A stretch of 64,000 nt of DNA, taken from Thermocaproicibacter sp036260805 (GTDB taxonomy: Bacteria; Bacillota; Clostridia; Oscillospirales; Acutalibacteraceae). Positions 50,176-58,936 of this stretch are shown here, piece after piece. Under the pieces are notes generated by a model. The model saw only the letters and a list, made by a program, of their open reading frames with translations, had not been told where the DNA came from and ran no database searches. The translations under genes and the position numbers were made by a program. Location of the stretch: NCBI GenBank assembly GCA_036260805.1, contig DATALZ010000015.1:32544-96543 (forward strand). The letters run 5' to 3'. Every line of letters starts with the position of its first letter. Position 1 is the stretch's first letter.

Positions 50176-51879
50176 TTAATTTTTAAGCTGGAACTTTGAG
50201 ATTTCGTCGTAGAGCATTACCGCCTGTCTGGAAAGTTCGCGGCTGGCTGCAGCGCTTTCATCCGATGCTTTGGAATCTTTCTGAATAACATCCGCAATAT
50301 TGTTAAAGCCCTGAGTGATCTCACTGGTGGCCGCCGCCTGGCGGTGTGATGCTTCTGCAATCTCATCGACGGCTTTCTTTACAAGCTGTGTTTTGAGCAA
50401 TACTTTTTGAAGTGACTCAGCGGTTATTTGAGCCCTTTGCATACCGCTGCCAGCCGCTTCGATGGAACCGTAAATTAACTGTGAAGTTTCTTTTGCTGCC
50501 TTTGCACTTTTCGACGCAAGATTTCGGACTTCTTCCGCAACAACAGCAAATTCTTTTCCAGCTTTACCGGCTCGTTTCGCTTCTATGGATGCATTAATTG
50601 CGAGGATGTTGGTCTGAGAAGCGATATTATCAATCGTCTGGGTAATTTCAGAGATTTTTTGGGATGATATCTCAATATTGTGCATTGCGGACAGCACCTG
50701 CTGCATAAAATCGTTGCTTTGCTTAACATGTTCATCCGCTTCGAAAATATATTGTACCGCCAAACCTACTTTTTCTTTATTTTGGGCAGCGTCATCAGAA
50801 ACAGTAATCATTGACGCCGTGAGCTGTTCCACTGCGGCGGCCTGCTCTGCCGTGCCCTGAGCAAGAGTCTGCGCAATTTCTGAAAGTTTTTCTGAACCTG
50901 TCGACACGTTTTCAGCAGCTGTGCTGAAACTGAGCAGCATTTCGTTGTAGGTACAGATAATGTTATTCATGGAAGTTTTAATCGGAGCAAATTCGCCTGC
51001 ATAATTGCTGTTGATTTCGACAGCTAAATTTCCGTTTGACATTTCGGTTAAAACAAAGGCAATATCATTTGTGATATTCCTCATTTTAGCGGTAATTTGA
51101 AGCAGGGCTTTCGACAAACTTCCTATTTCATCGCTTTTCAATAAATACTCTTTCGGGATTGACAGTTCAAAATCCCCTTCAGAGAGCTTTAATGAGGCGT
51201 TCTCAAGAGTTTTCATCGGCTTAACAACCATTCTTGACGTAACCATGTAAATCAATACGTAGGTAATTATAGCGGACAAAAACATAATTCCAAATAATAC
51301 CGGAAGATATTCGTTCATACTCTTGTTGATCATGTCGGTTCCGATATCCACGCCTACCAAACCGATGACCTGATTTTTGCTGTTAAAAACCGGTGCGAAA
51401 CCAGAAAGCAGATTTCCATAAAGAGAATCATAACTATATTTGGAAGTATATGTACCTCTGCCTGTGGAAATAGCTTCTGCCGGCTCGCTTCCATAATCGC
51501 TTTTGGGCTGGGTATCGCCCAGGACGTTCGGCTCTTCACCTTTCAGGTAACCCTCTGCGATATATTTGTAATTGCTACCGCCATCAGTAATAACATATAA
51601 ATATGTCATGCTGACTTTTTCTTTAACCTTACAGAGATAACTGAGCATCTGCTGATAGCTGTCATCTTTTTTGCCGGTTTTATCATATTCTTGAATTCTA
51701 TCTCCATCCAGATTGGTGCTGGTGGTCTGGGCAATATCCAGAGCCCTTTTGCCCATGTATTTTTCCAAATTACCTTTGTAATTGATATAGCTGAAAAATC
51801 CAATAATCAGAGAGCAGACAACAGAAATAAAAAGCACGGAAACAGAAAGTTTCGTCTTGACTGACAGTTTTGAAAGCAT
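50176..51879 (-). CDS. Methyl-accepting chemotaxis protein with Cache-type sensor
   Basis: A 567-residue chemoreceptor: first helix (LSVSVLFISVVCSLIIGFFS), an extracytoplasmic single-Cache-like domain (about 35-185, including VFNSKNQVIGLVGVDIGTDM), second helix (FGIMFLSAIITYVLIYMV), HAMP and the signalling tip QTNILAINASIEAKRAGKAG with EFAVVAEEVRNLASKSAKAA. The ATG at 51879 follows GGCGGTG; an earlier in-frame start at 51912 is less likely. Ligand unknown. Confidence 0.92.
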   Translation of the reverse strand: MLSKLSVKTKLSVSVLFISVVCSLIIGFFSYINYKGNLEKYMGKRALDIAQTTSTNLDGDRIQEYDKTGKKDDSYQQMLSYLCKVKEKVSMTYLYVITDGGSNYKYIAEGYLKGEEPNVLGDTQPKSDYGSEPAEAISTGRGTYTSKYSYDSLYGNLLSGFAPVFNSKNQVIGLVGVDIGTDMINKSMNEYLPVLFGIMFLSAIITYVLIYMVTSRMVVKPMKTLENASLKLSEGDFELSIPKEYLLKSDEIGSLSKALLQITAKMRNITNDIAFVLTEMSNGNLAVEINSNYAGEFAPIKTSMNNIICTYNEMLLSFSTAAENVSTGSEKLSEIAQTLAQGTAEQAAAVEQLTASMITVSDDAAQNKEKVGLAVQYIFEADEHVKQSNDFMQQVLSAMHNIEISSQKISEITQTIDNIASQTNILAINASIEAKRAGKAGKEFAVVAEEVRNLASKSAKAAKETSQLIYGSIEAAGSGMQRAQITAESLQKVLLKTQLVKKAVDEIAEASHRQAAATSEITQGFNNIADVIQKDSKASDESAAASRELSRQAVMLYDEISKFQLKN

Positions 51880-52020
51880 ATATACACCGCCCCCTAAAAG
51901 TTTGTTAATCATATCTTACAGGGCATTTTGCTGCATGTATAGCGGCATCTTTTGTAATATTAACTGGATAAACAAGTAAGCTTTACGTTCCTGCAAATGC
52001 ATTATGGGGGCAGGATACAA

Positions 52021-52064
52021 AATAAGAGCCGACGCCATACTTCCGGCGCCGGCTCTTATTTTGT
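52021..52064. terminator. Hairpin terminator after the hydrogenase operon
   Basis: AATAAGAGCCG and CGGCTCTTATT form the stem; the minus strand continues TTTTGTATCC. Confidence 0.85.
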
Positions 52065-52076
52065 TTGTTTACAATT

Positions 52077-53840
52077 TTATTTGTTTACAACATGACTATT
52101 GCAGAAAACCTGAGAGAGCGGACAGTTCCACTCTTCCTGGTTCGTGTGCAGAAGCTTATGGGAGAGATGAGACAGTGGCTTTCCAAAATAATCCTGATAG
52201 ATTTTCTGAACCGCAGGATTCTCATGCGAGAAGCGTAAATTATTTTCCTTGTCCAGACTATATAGCGTTTCTCCCCTATTTTCCGCCAGTTCCATGCCTT
52301 CTGCGATTGGCTGTCCGCCGCCGCCAGCACATCCGCCGGGGCAGGCCATAACCTCAACAAAATCGTAGGAAACTTTTCCGGAGCGGAGTGCTTCCATTAA
52401 ATCTCTGGCATTGCCGAGACCGTTGACAACCGCAACACGCACCGGAATATCTGCAATCTGGAATACCGCTTCTTTCCAACCGTTCATTCCCTTGACTTTT
52501 TTGAAGGCTTCTGGGTCTGGATTTTTGCCGGTCACGAGGTAATGAGCCGTGCGAAGAGCAGCCTGCATCACACCGCCGGTAGCACCGAAAATCACCGCAG
52601 CGCCTGTGCCGATTCCAAACGGAGCGTCAAACTCCTCTTCTTCCAGCTCGGAAGGCCGGATATGTTCGGCACGGATCATACGGTCAATCTCTCTTGTTGT
52701 AAGAACGAGGTCGACATCCTGCCCGGCTCCGGCGTCACTGAGAACCGGCTGAGCACATTCATCCTTTTTCGCAAGACACGGCATAACCGCAATTGAATAG
52801 ATTCGGCTCGGGTCAACGTCCAGCATCTTTGCAAAATAGCTTTTTGCCACCGCGCCGAACATCTGCTGCGGCGACTTGGCAGAGGAAAGCTGTTTTACCA
52901 TATCCGGATACTGAGATTTCAGGAAACGCACCCATCCTGGGCAGCAAGATGTAAACATCGGAAAGGTTTCGTTCTCTTTATTCTTTAGCTTCTCGAGAAA
53001 TTCGCTTCCTTCTTCCATAATGGTCAAGTCCGCGCTGAAAGTTGTGTCAAAAATATACCGGAACCCCATCCTGCGTAGGGCGCTGACAAGCCGTTTGGCG
53101 GTGGCCCTTTTTCGCGGCAGGCCCAGTGATTCTCCCCAAGCGGCACGAACCGCAGGCGCAATTTGTACCACAGTGATTTTCTCCGGATCCGCCAAAGCTT
53201 CGAATGCTTTTTCCGTATCGTCGCGCTCACGAAGCGCGCCGACCGGGCAATGCGTAATACACTGGCCGCAGAGCGCGCAGTCGGAATCTTCTATTTTGCG
53301 GTTCCATGTTACGTCAACCGTGGTGCGGGAGCCGGTATTGGCAACATCCCAGATGTGCATACCCTGAATCTTGTCGCAGACCTGCACGCAGCGCATGCAT
53401 TTGATGCACTTTGAGAAATCACGAATCAGAGGAAATTTCTTATTCCAAGGAGAATAAGGCAGTTCTCTCTCGTAGGGCAGATCAAGGATTCCGAGGTCGT
53501 TCGCCATCTTTTGCAGGCTGCAGTTGCCGCTTCTTACGCAGGTGGAGCAGTAGCAGTCATGCTGGGAAAGGATAAGCTCCACATTGACCCTGCGGGCTTC
53601 ACGCACGCGGGGACTGTTGGTGTAAATGACCATTCCGTCTTCAATTTTATTGTTGCAGGCGGCCACAAGCTTGTCTTTATCTTTAATTTCCACTACGCAC
53701 ACACGGCAGGCGCCGATCTCGTTGATTCCCTTTAAATAGCATAGAGTAGGGATATGTACGCCGATGGACGCCGCGGCTTCCAGAATTGTGGAACCGTCTT
53801 TCACTTCAACCGGGGTATTGTTTATGATTGCTTTTACCAT
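52077..53840 (-). CDS. hydA: [FeFe] hydrogenase catalytic subunit
   Basis: A 587-residue [FeFe] hydrogenase. In order: N-terminal 2Fe-2S domain (LCYLKGINEIGACRVC, about 33-49), His-Cys3 site (HDCYCSTCVRSGNC, about 94-107), two 4Fe-4S motifs (CIKCMRCVQVC and CALCGQCITHC), then the H-cluster motifs TSCCPGW (about 298-304), MPCLAKKDE (about 353-361) and MACPGGCAGGGGQP. All cluster ligands are present. ATG overlaps the upstream stop by 7 nt (ATGGTAA), indicating coupling. Hydrogenase maturases are not in the window. Confidence 0.97.
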   Translation of the reverse strand: MVKAIINNTPVEVKDGSTILEAAASIGVHIPTLCYLKGINEIGACRVCVVEIKDKDKLVAACNNKIEDGMVIYTNSPRVREARRVNVELILSQHDCYCSTCVRSGNCSLQKMANDLGILDLPYERELPYSPWNKKFPLIRDFSKCIKCMRCVQVCDKIQGMHIWDVANTGSRTTVDVTWNRKIEDSDCALCGQCITHCPVGALRERDDTEKAFEALADPEKITVVQIAPAVRAAWGESLGLPRKRATAKRLVSALRRMGFRYIFDTTFSADLTIMEEGSEFLEKLKNKENETFPMFTSCCPGWVRFLKSQYPDMVKQLSSAKSPQQMFGAVAKSYFAKMLDVDPSRIYSIAVMPCLAKKDECAQPVLSDAGAGQDVDLVLTTREIDRMIRAEHIRPSELEEEEFDAPFGIGTGAAVIFGATGGVMQAALRTAHYLVTGKNPDPEAFKKVKGMNGWKEAVFQIADIPVRVAVVNGLGNARDLMEALRSGKVSYDFVEVMACPGGCAGGGGQPIAEGMELAENRGETLYSLDKENNLRFSHENPAVQKIYQDYFGKPLSHLSHKLLHTNQEEWNCPLSQVFCNSHVVNK

Positions 53841-55669
53841 TTGGCGAGCCTCCCTCCCTTAAAAATACCGTATCCAAAGTGGTCGCAGCACAGGCAGCGT
53901 GAGGATTCCTGCTTTGCTTCCTGACAAGTCATACCGTTTTCCATTAAGTCAAAATCATCCTTGCGTTCCGCAGAACCACGTTCCGTCATGTTGACTCTTC
54001 CGCACGGCGGCCTGTCGTCCAAGCGGGCATGCGGGATGTCCACGTCCACGGTGATCTCATGGTTAAAGCCAAGGAAATTATCAATGTTGGCGGCGGCTAC
54101 CTTGCCCGCCGCAACAGCCCGAATAACCGTAGCCGGGCCGCTGACGCAGTCTCCGCCGGCAAACAGGTTTGGAATATTCTCAACACGGCTGCAGCTTTCC
54201 GCCATGATATTGCCGCGGTTTACCGGTACGCCGAACTCCTCGAAAGGCTTGTACTCGATGCTTTGCCCGATTGCGATGATAATCAGGTCGCAGGGAACGC
54301 GTTTCTCGGCAACGTCTGCATTCACCGGGCGCGGGCGTCCGGAAGAATCGATTCTTCCGATAATCTGCGGTTTGACCCACAATGCGGAAACATCGCCCTG
54401 CTCGTCCGCCTCAATTCTGGATGGGGCCTGCAGGCTCAGGATTTCACAGCCTTCTTCGGCTGCGCCCTGCACCTCTTCGGGCAGCGCCGTCATATCGCTC
54501 TGACGGCGGCGGTACACGATCATTACCTTTTCCGCGCCAAGCCGGACAGAAGAACGGGCGACATCCATCGCGACATTGCCGCCGCCGATGACCGCCACGG
54601 TTTTGCCTTTGAAATCCGGTTTCTGCTCGTTGCCGATTCCCTGCAGCATCTCGACTGCGGAAATGACTCCGCGGCTGTTTTCGCCTTCGATTCCAAGCTT
54701 TTTGTCGGAATGTGCGCCGATTGCAATGTAAACCGCATCATAGTCGTTTGTCAGCCCGGAAACAGGAACATCTTTGCCGATGTTGACTCCGGCTTTTACT
54801 TCTACACCTGTGGAGAGGATGGCGTCGATATCGTCCTGCAGCCTTTCCCTCGGCAGACGGTAGCTCGGAATTCCGTAACGAAGCATTCCGCCCAAGTGCG
54901 GCTGCTTTTCGTACACTGTTACGCTGTGGCCCATGAGGGAAAGATAGTAGGCGGCGCTTAATCCGCCGGGGCCCGCCCCCACAACGGCAACTTTTTTGCC
55001 GGTTAACGCAGCTCGTTCCGGAGCCGGAACCTTGCCCGAGTGGTCGACGGCGAAACGCTTGAGGCCGCGGATGTTGACCGACGTATCAATCATATTGCGT
55101 CTGCAGCGAGCTTCACAGGGATGCTCGCAGACAAAGGCGCAGGCGGTTGGGAACGGATTATCCTTGCGGATGAGCCGAACGGCATCGGCATATCTGCCTG
55201 AATTCACCAATGCAATATAGCCGGGGATATCTACGCCTGCGGGGCAGAGAGCCACGCATGGTACCGGCTGGTTCAGGCTGCAGGTACATCTGCCGTTGAC
55301 AATATGCTCTACGTAATCCTCGCGGAATCCCTGCACCCCTTTGAGAACCATATTGGCCGCTTCATAACCGATGGCACAGTCTGCCGTGCTTACAATAACC
55401 CTGGCTGTTTTTTCAATCAGATCCAGAGTTTCCATGGTTGCCTTGTGGTTCAGGACATCGTCCAGAAGATGATCCAACTGAGCGAGCCCGATGCGGCAGG
55501 GAACACATTTGCCGCAGGTCTGCGCCCTGCAGATTTTCAGAAAAGACGCCGCCAAATCCACCGGACACAGGTTCGGCGGGCTTGCAACTATGCGGCGTTC
55601 CAAATCACGGTAAAGGCCTTCGACAACTGTCTGAGCCCTGTTTGGCGCTGCAATTTCCAGTCTGCTCAC
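53834..55669 (-). CDS. NuoF-tail/GltD-like NAD(P)-linked flavoprotein partnered with the hydrogenase
   Basis: A protein of about 611 residues: the C-terminal Fe-S part of NuoF/HydB (AQTCGKCVPCRIGLAQLD, VSTADCAIGYEAANM), then a 4Fe-4S GltD-type domain (GRCTCSLNQPVPCVALCPAG, AFVCEHPCEARCRR), then two dinucleotide-binding turns, VAVVGAGPGGLSAAYYLSLMG and VAVIGGGNVAMDVARSS. The FMN/NADH-binding N-terminal domain of NuoF is absent. I chose GTG at 55669; a TTG at 55681 abuts the Shine-Dalgarno. This gene pair resembles the glutamate-synthase-linked [FeFe] group A2 arrangement. Confidence 0.85.
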   Translation of the reverse strand: MSRLEIAAPNRAQTVVEGLYRDLERRIVASPPNLCPVDLAASFLKICRAQTCGKCVPCRIGLAQLDHLLDDVLNHKATMETLDLIEKTARVIVSTADCAIGYEAANMVLKGVQGFREDYVEHIVNGRCTCSLNQPVPCVALCPAGVDIPGYIALVNSGRYADAVRLIRKDNPFPTACAFVCEHPCEARCRRNMIDTSVNIRGLKRFAVDHSGKVPAPERAALTGKKVAVVGAGPGGLSAAYYLSLMGHSVTVYEKQPHLGGMLRYGIPSYRLPRERLQDDIDAILSTGVEVKAGVNIGKDVPVSGLTNDYDAVYIAIGAHSDKKLGIEGENSRGVISAVEMLQGIGNEQKPDFKGKTVAVIGGGNVAMDVARSSVRLGAEKVMIVYRRRQSDMTALPEEVQGAAEEGCEILSLQAPSRIEADEQGDVSALWVKPQIIGRIDSSGRPRPVNADVAEKRVPCDLIIIAIGQSIEYKPFEEFGVPVNRGNIMAESCSRVENIPNLFAGGDCVSGPATVIRAVAAGKVAAANIDNFLGFNHEITVDVDIPHARLDDRPPCGRVNMTERGSAERKDDFDLMENGMTCQEAKQESSRCLCCDHFGYGIFKGGRLAKW

Positions 55670-55681
55670 TTCAATAACCAA

Positions 55682-55775
55682 TCCTTTCGCTCAAATCGGA
55701 AGTTTCGCCAATTTGGCAGAGCCAAATTCTGCCCTGTTTGTAAGCAGGGCAGGGCAACACTTCTCGTTTGAAAAA
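55682..55775 (-). repeat. 5' leader repeat E2, copy 2
   Basis: Minus-strand order CAAACGAGAAGT, TTGCCCTGCCCTGC.., CAGGGCAGAATTTGG, CCAAATTGG, AACTTCCGATTTG, ending AGCGAAAGGA, which provides the Shine-Dalgarno of the hydrogenase operon. Internal hairpins TGCCCTG/CAGGGCA and TTTGGC/GCCAAA are perfect. Same blocks as copy 1 at 35861-35957. Confidence 0.75.
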
Positions 55776-55806
55776 TATATAGATATCTCCCCTCTGCATA
55801 ACGAAC

Positions 55807-55906
55807 CTCTCCGTGTCAAACCGCGGAGTATCTTGGATTCCGCCCTGTGTTGGTTGCAAAATAAAACATCACCACAAGCGGTGGGGTATTGCACCCCGGT
55901 TCATAC
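55807..55906 (+). repeat. Palindromic repeat E1, copy B
   Basis: 100 nt in the 5' leader of the hydrogenase operon, in the opposite orientation to that operon. Read on the plus strand it encodes LRVKPRSILDSALCWLQNK followed by TSPQAVGYCTPVHTK, matching copy A at most positions. The plus-strand frame here (55713-55979) is not thought to be a gene. Confidence 0.8.
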
Positions 55907-55936
55907 CAAGCTTATGCAAAAGCACACATTGTTTAT

Positions 55937-55965
55937 ATTATACTATATAAATGACGGAGCTGCAA
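55937..55965 (-). promoter_or_regulatory. Promoter of the hydrogenase operon
   Basis: TTGCAG (55960-55965), a 17-nt spacer and a perfect TATAAT (55937-55942) on the minus strand. The resulting leader of about 260 nt contains both E1 copy B and E2 copy 2. Confidence 0.75.
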
Positions 55966-56130
55966 TTTTTTTGTCATAATCTGTCTTGTAATTTTTCATA
56001 CGGTAAATAAGCCATTATTTACAGCCAAATTAGTCCCTGTTTTTTGATTCTGCAAGACAAGGAAAAAGCCTTGCTGAAACCGAGAAATCAGCATAAAAAG
56101 CAGCGCAATACATACGCCCACAGCGGAATT

Positions 56131-57135
56131 TTATTCGTACTGAGAAAGTGACTCGTCGGCTTTTTGTCGGAGTTTTTCAATTAGACTTTCCGGCTCGAGT
56201 ATTTTGACTTTATCGCCGAATTCAAAAATCCAGCTAAGCAGCGTCGGGCTGATAAAAGCGTCGAATTGAACGATGAAGCTGTTTTCATCGGCAGGACGGA
56301 TTGCTATTTCTTTTCCAAAACGGTCAAGAACAACGCCAATGAGCGAATTGTCAAACCGAAGCGTAATATGCTCTTCATCCCCGCCAAACATATTGAACAC
56401 CTTTTTTGAATATTCAGTGAGGTTAAATTCCCTGTTATCGGGCAGCTCATGACGGGGTTCGCCAAGTATTTCAATCTCTTCCATTTTGTCTACTCTGAAG
56501 TGGGAAACGTTGTTATATTTTTCATAATAGGCAAGCATGTAGTAATTGTCGTCGTCCCAGCTAAGGGCGTAAGGCGACGCAAGATATTTCTGCCCATCCC
56601 GGCGGTAACGCTTTTTCCAATGAGACGGAGACTCCCAGTCGACCATATATTCGAAATACCGAAAGGTGACCGATTTGTTCTGAGCAATTGCCTGATGAAT
56701 TTTATCTACGTTATAATAAATCTTCTCATTGATCGTTTTCGCCCTGCCGCGGACAAAGACCTGCCTTTGAAGCTGAGTAGCCTCATAATCGCTCGCAAGG
56801 CTTTCGATTTTTCGAATCAACTGAGACGATTTTTTCTCGGTAATGAATTTTGATGACACAACCGCATCGGCAAGAAGTTTTAGCTCCGGAAGTTCAAACG
56901 TTCTGCCTGCAACAAAATAGCCGGTGGTTTTTGTTCTGCGGCATACAATATCAAGACCGAAACGGCGCAGATCTTCCAGATCGGCATAAATGCTTTTGCG
57001 CTCAGCCGCAATGTCATACCCGTTCAGCACGGAGATCAGCTCCGGCACTGTCAGAAGATGCTCTTCATCGGTTTTGCTGAGCAGTATTTTCATGAGATAA
57101 AGAAGCTTCAGCTTTTGATTTTTAGACTTTGGCAT
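56131..57135 (-). CDS. WYL-domain transcriptional regulator
   Basis: A 334-residue regulator: N-terminal winged helix (KLLYLMKILLSKTDEEHLLT, then RKSIYADLEDLRRFGLDI), WYL domain around YALSWDDDNYYMLAYYEKYN-NVSHFRVDKM, and a WCX-like C-terminus. Ligands of such domains include nucleic acids or small effectors. Upstream is a 13-bp palindrome CGTACTGAGTACG that could be its operator. Confidence 0.9.
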   Translation of the reverse strand: MPKSKNQKLKLLYLMKILLSKTDEEHLLTVPELISVLNGYDIAAERKSIYADLEDLRRFGLDIVCRRTKTTGYFVAGRTFELPELKLLADAVVSSKFITEKKSSQLIRKIESLASDYEATQLQRQVFVRGRAKTINEKIYYNVDKIHQAIAQNKSVTFRYFEYMVDWESPSHWKKRYRRDGQKYLASPYALSWDDDNYYMLAYYEKYNNVSHFRVDKMEEIEILGEPRHELPDNREFNLTEYSKKVFNMFGGDEEHITLRFDNSLIGVVLDRFGKEIAIRPADENSFIVQFDAFISPTLLSWIFEFGDKVKILEPESLIEKLRQKADESLSQYE

Positions 57136-57286
57136 TTTATTTTCCGTCCTTCTGCCCGGCCGAAGTTCCGGGTGCCTTTATAAAAGGCATATTGTATTCT
57201 GGATACCGGCATCCAAACTGCCGTTCCAATGGTCAAATTTCAGCAGAAAGTAATTCTTTTCTTTCCCCCTACTTTTTATATTAGCA

Positions 57287-57299
57287 CGTACTGAGTACG
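57287..57299. promoter_or_regulatory. Palindrome upstream of the WYL gene
   Basis: CGTACTGAGTACG, a perfect palindrome with one central base, 150 nt upstream of the WYL gene start. A possible operator. The rest of 57136-57460 shows no gene. Confidence 0.4.
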
Positions 57300-57463
57300 A
57301 TAAACAGGACTTTTGCTGCTCTTGCCGGCAGTATTTATTTACTGATTGTATATTTTAGTTTTATTTATACGAATTTAGCTTAATAATTACCATCTATAAG
57401 CTAGATTGGCCCCTCCGTAGGAAAAAGTGACAGGAGATGGGCGGGGATATAAGAAAAGTTAAA

Positions 57464-57492
57464 TTGACAGATTATGTCATGTATGATATAAA
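57464..57492 (+). promoter_or_regulatory. Promoter of the two-gene membrane-protein unit
   Basis: TTGACA (57464-57469), a 17-nt spacer and TATAAA (57487-57492). Confidence 0.7.
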
Positions 57493-57521
57493 TAGAAATA
57501 AGATTGTTATTTTTTAAACAA

Positions 57522-57585
57522 AAGGCCTTGAGCAATGCAGTTTTAGCTGAAACAGACAAATTCGCAGATTTTCAAATGAGGCCTA
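57522..57585 (+). repeat. MITE-like repeat E3, copy 3
   Basis: A 64-bp version: AAGGCCTTGAGCAATG at the left end, TTTTAGC in the middle and TTTTCAAATGAGGCCTA at the right, matching copies 1 and 2. It lies in the 5' leader between the promoter and the gene at 57620. Confidence 0.7.
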
Positions 57586-57619
57586 TATATTAAAACATTG
57601 CACTAAAAGAGGGTAAAAA

Positions 57620-58207
57620 TTGAACGGGAATGAGGAATGGCCGTTATACGACGGCCGCGTATTGATTGACAACGGAGCAATTCGTCTTTGCAAAACAAAA
57701 GGCAAAAAAGAAAAAGTTTGTGAAGTTGAATTAGGCAGCGTCTACTCAATGGAAAAAGAACTGAAACACGACTGGGTGCGGATTCAGTTTGAAACAGATC
57801 GCAAAATCAAACGAAAGGAATTTAATTTTAAAAACGCAGGTGATGGAAGCAAGTTCATCAATGCTGTCTTAAGCCATTCATCCAGCGGAAAATTTGAGGA
57901 CAGCACAAAAGAAGTCAGTGTTTTTGACGCCGTAAGAAAACCGTTTACGATTTTTTTCTACTTTACAGCGCTGATTGCGCTGATTATGGCAATTGCGTAC
58001 GGTGTTGTTTATCTCATGCAGATATTGAAAATTGAAACAGTACATATCCCGGTGCTTCTCTATATTCCCATGCAAATCGTCTATGCGCTTGGAATCGGAA
58101 AATGCCTTGCTGTAATCGGCATAATCGGTCTGCTGTGCGCTGCCGGCGCACTGGTGAGACTGATAAAAAGGCCGAGCGCCAGAATGATTAAAAAGAGGGG
58201 GATATAG
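57620..58207 (+). CDS. Membrane protein with a PH-like N-terminal domain
   Basis: A 195-residue protein. N-terminal 95 residues look like a beta-rich PH/GRAM-like domain (EEWPLYDGRVLIDNGAIRLC, WVRIQFETDRKIKRKEFNF), then two to three membrane helices (FTIFFYFTALIALIMAIAYG and later) and a basic tail. Start is a TTG with AGAGGG. Function unknown; it is 2 bp from the next gene, so the two are likely partners. Confidence 0.65.
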   Translation: MNGNEEWPLYDGRVLIDNGAIRLCKTKGKKEKVCEVELGSVYSMEKELKHDWVRIQFETDRKIKRKEFNFKNAGDGSKFINAVLSHSSSGKFEDSTKEVSVFDAVRKPFTIFFYFTALIALIMAIAYGVVYLMQILKIETVHIPVLLYIPMQIVYALGIGKCLAVIGIIGLLCAAGALVRLIKRPSARMIKKRGI

Positions 58208-58209
58208 CT

Positions 58210-58707
58210 GTGGTGACGGCAAGTTCAGGCGGACTGATTAAAGCACTGGCCAAGATTGAAAATGAACACGCAACCGAGAATGTGAACAAGCCGGATTTTG
58301 AGATGCATTACCCGGTATCGCTTCAAATATTAATTGCGGTAAGTATTCTGATTTTTGCCGCATTCGCAGTGCTTGGCATTTTCTTTGTTGATGTGATGGA
58401 AGGAAAAATCGTTTGCGGCTCTTTCTTCGGGTTTCTAGGCCTCGTGGCATTGATTTGCGTCATTATTTACAGGCACTGGAAACTCAAATTTGATGATTAT
58501 GGGCTTGTCTATACGCCGGGGTTTGGCAGCGCCAGAGAATTGACTTATAATGAGATTTTAAGCGTGAAGGAATCGGCCGGTTCCCTGCTGCTGAAAACCG
58601 AGGACGCCAACATACGTATTCCGTACTACGCAATCGGATTGAATATCTTCCTATGGCGGTTGGAAAAAGAACATTTTGAAATAGAACACGGAAGACAGGC
58701 ACGCTGA
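58210..58707 (+). CDS. Two-helix membrane protein (DUF6560-like)
   Basis: A 165-residue protein with two central membrane helices (SLQILIAVSILIFAAFAVLG and CGSFFGFLGLVALICVIIY), then a C-terminal PH-like domain (FDDYGLVYTPGFGSARELTY .. IRIPYYAIGLNIFLWRLEKE). Start GTG; Shine-Dalgarno GAGGGGG. It mirrors the domain layout of its neighbour with the order reversed. Confidence 0.65.
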   Translation: MVTASSGGLIKALAKIENEHATENVNKPDFEMHYPVSLQILIAVSILIFAAFAVLGIFFVDVMEGKIVCGSFFGFLGLVALICVIIYRHWKLKFDDYGLVYTPGFGSARELTYNEILSVKESAGSLLLKTEDANIRIPYYAIGLNIFLWRLEKEHFEIEHGRQAR

Positions 58708-58730
58708 CAGTAACAATTAAATTCATTAAA

Positions 58731-58770
58731 ATCTCCTCAAAGCAGGATCTGCTTTGAGGAGATTTTCTTT
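58731..58770 (+). terminator. Terminator of the membrane-protein pair
   Basis: ATCTCCTCAAAGCAG and CTGCTTTGAGGAGAT form a 15-bp stem with a GAT loop and TTTTCTTT after it. Confidence 0.92.
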
Positions 58771-58859
58771 ATGCTCTTCTATGCGGTTACACACAGATGT
58801 CAGCCGTACATTTTCGAAACAATCTTTGTGAATCATATTAATTATCTTCGATTTTTCGA

Positions 58860-58889
58860 AAAAGTACACAATCAGGCAGTTGTACTTTT
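58860..58889 (+). promoter_or_regulatory. Inverted repeat upstream of the amylase
   Basis: AAAAGTACA (58860-58868) and TGTACTTTT (58881-58889), a perfect 9-bp inverted repeat with a 12-nt gap. It is about 50 nt upstream of the probable promoter of the amylase. A possible regulator site; it does not match the catabolite-response element consensus. Confidence 0.5.
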
Positions 58890-58936
58890 GGACATTATAT
58901 TGTACACAAAAATATTGAACAAAGAAAAAAGAAAGT

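Noticed and set aside
55713..55979. 88-codon plus-strand frame with the VGYC peptide
   Set aside because: It arises from E2 and E1 copies in the leader of the hydrogenase operon; the peptide similarity is explained by E1, not by a gene.
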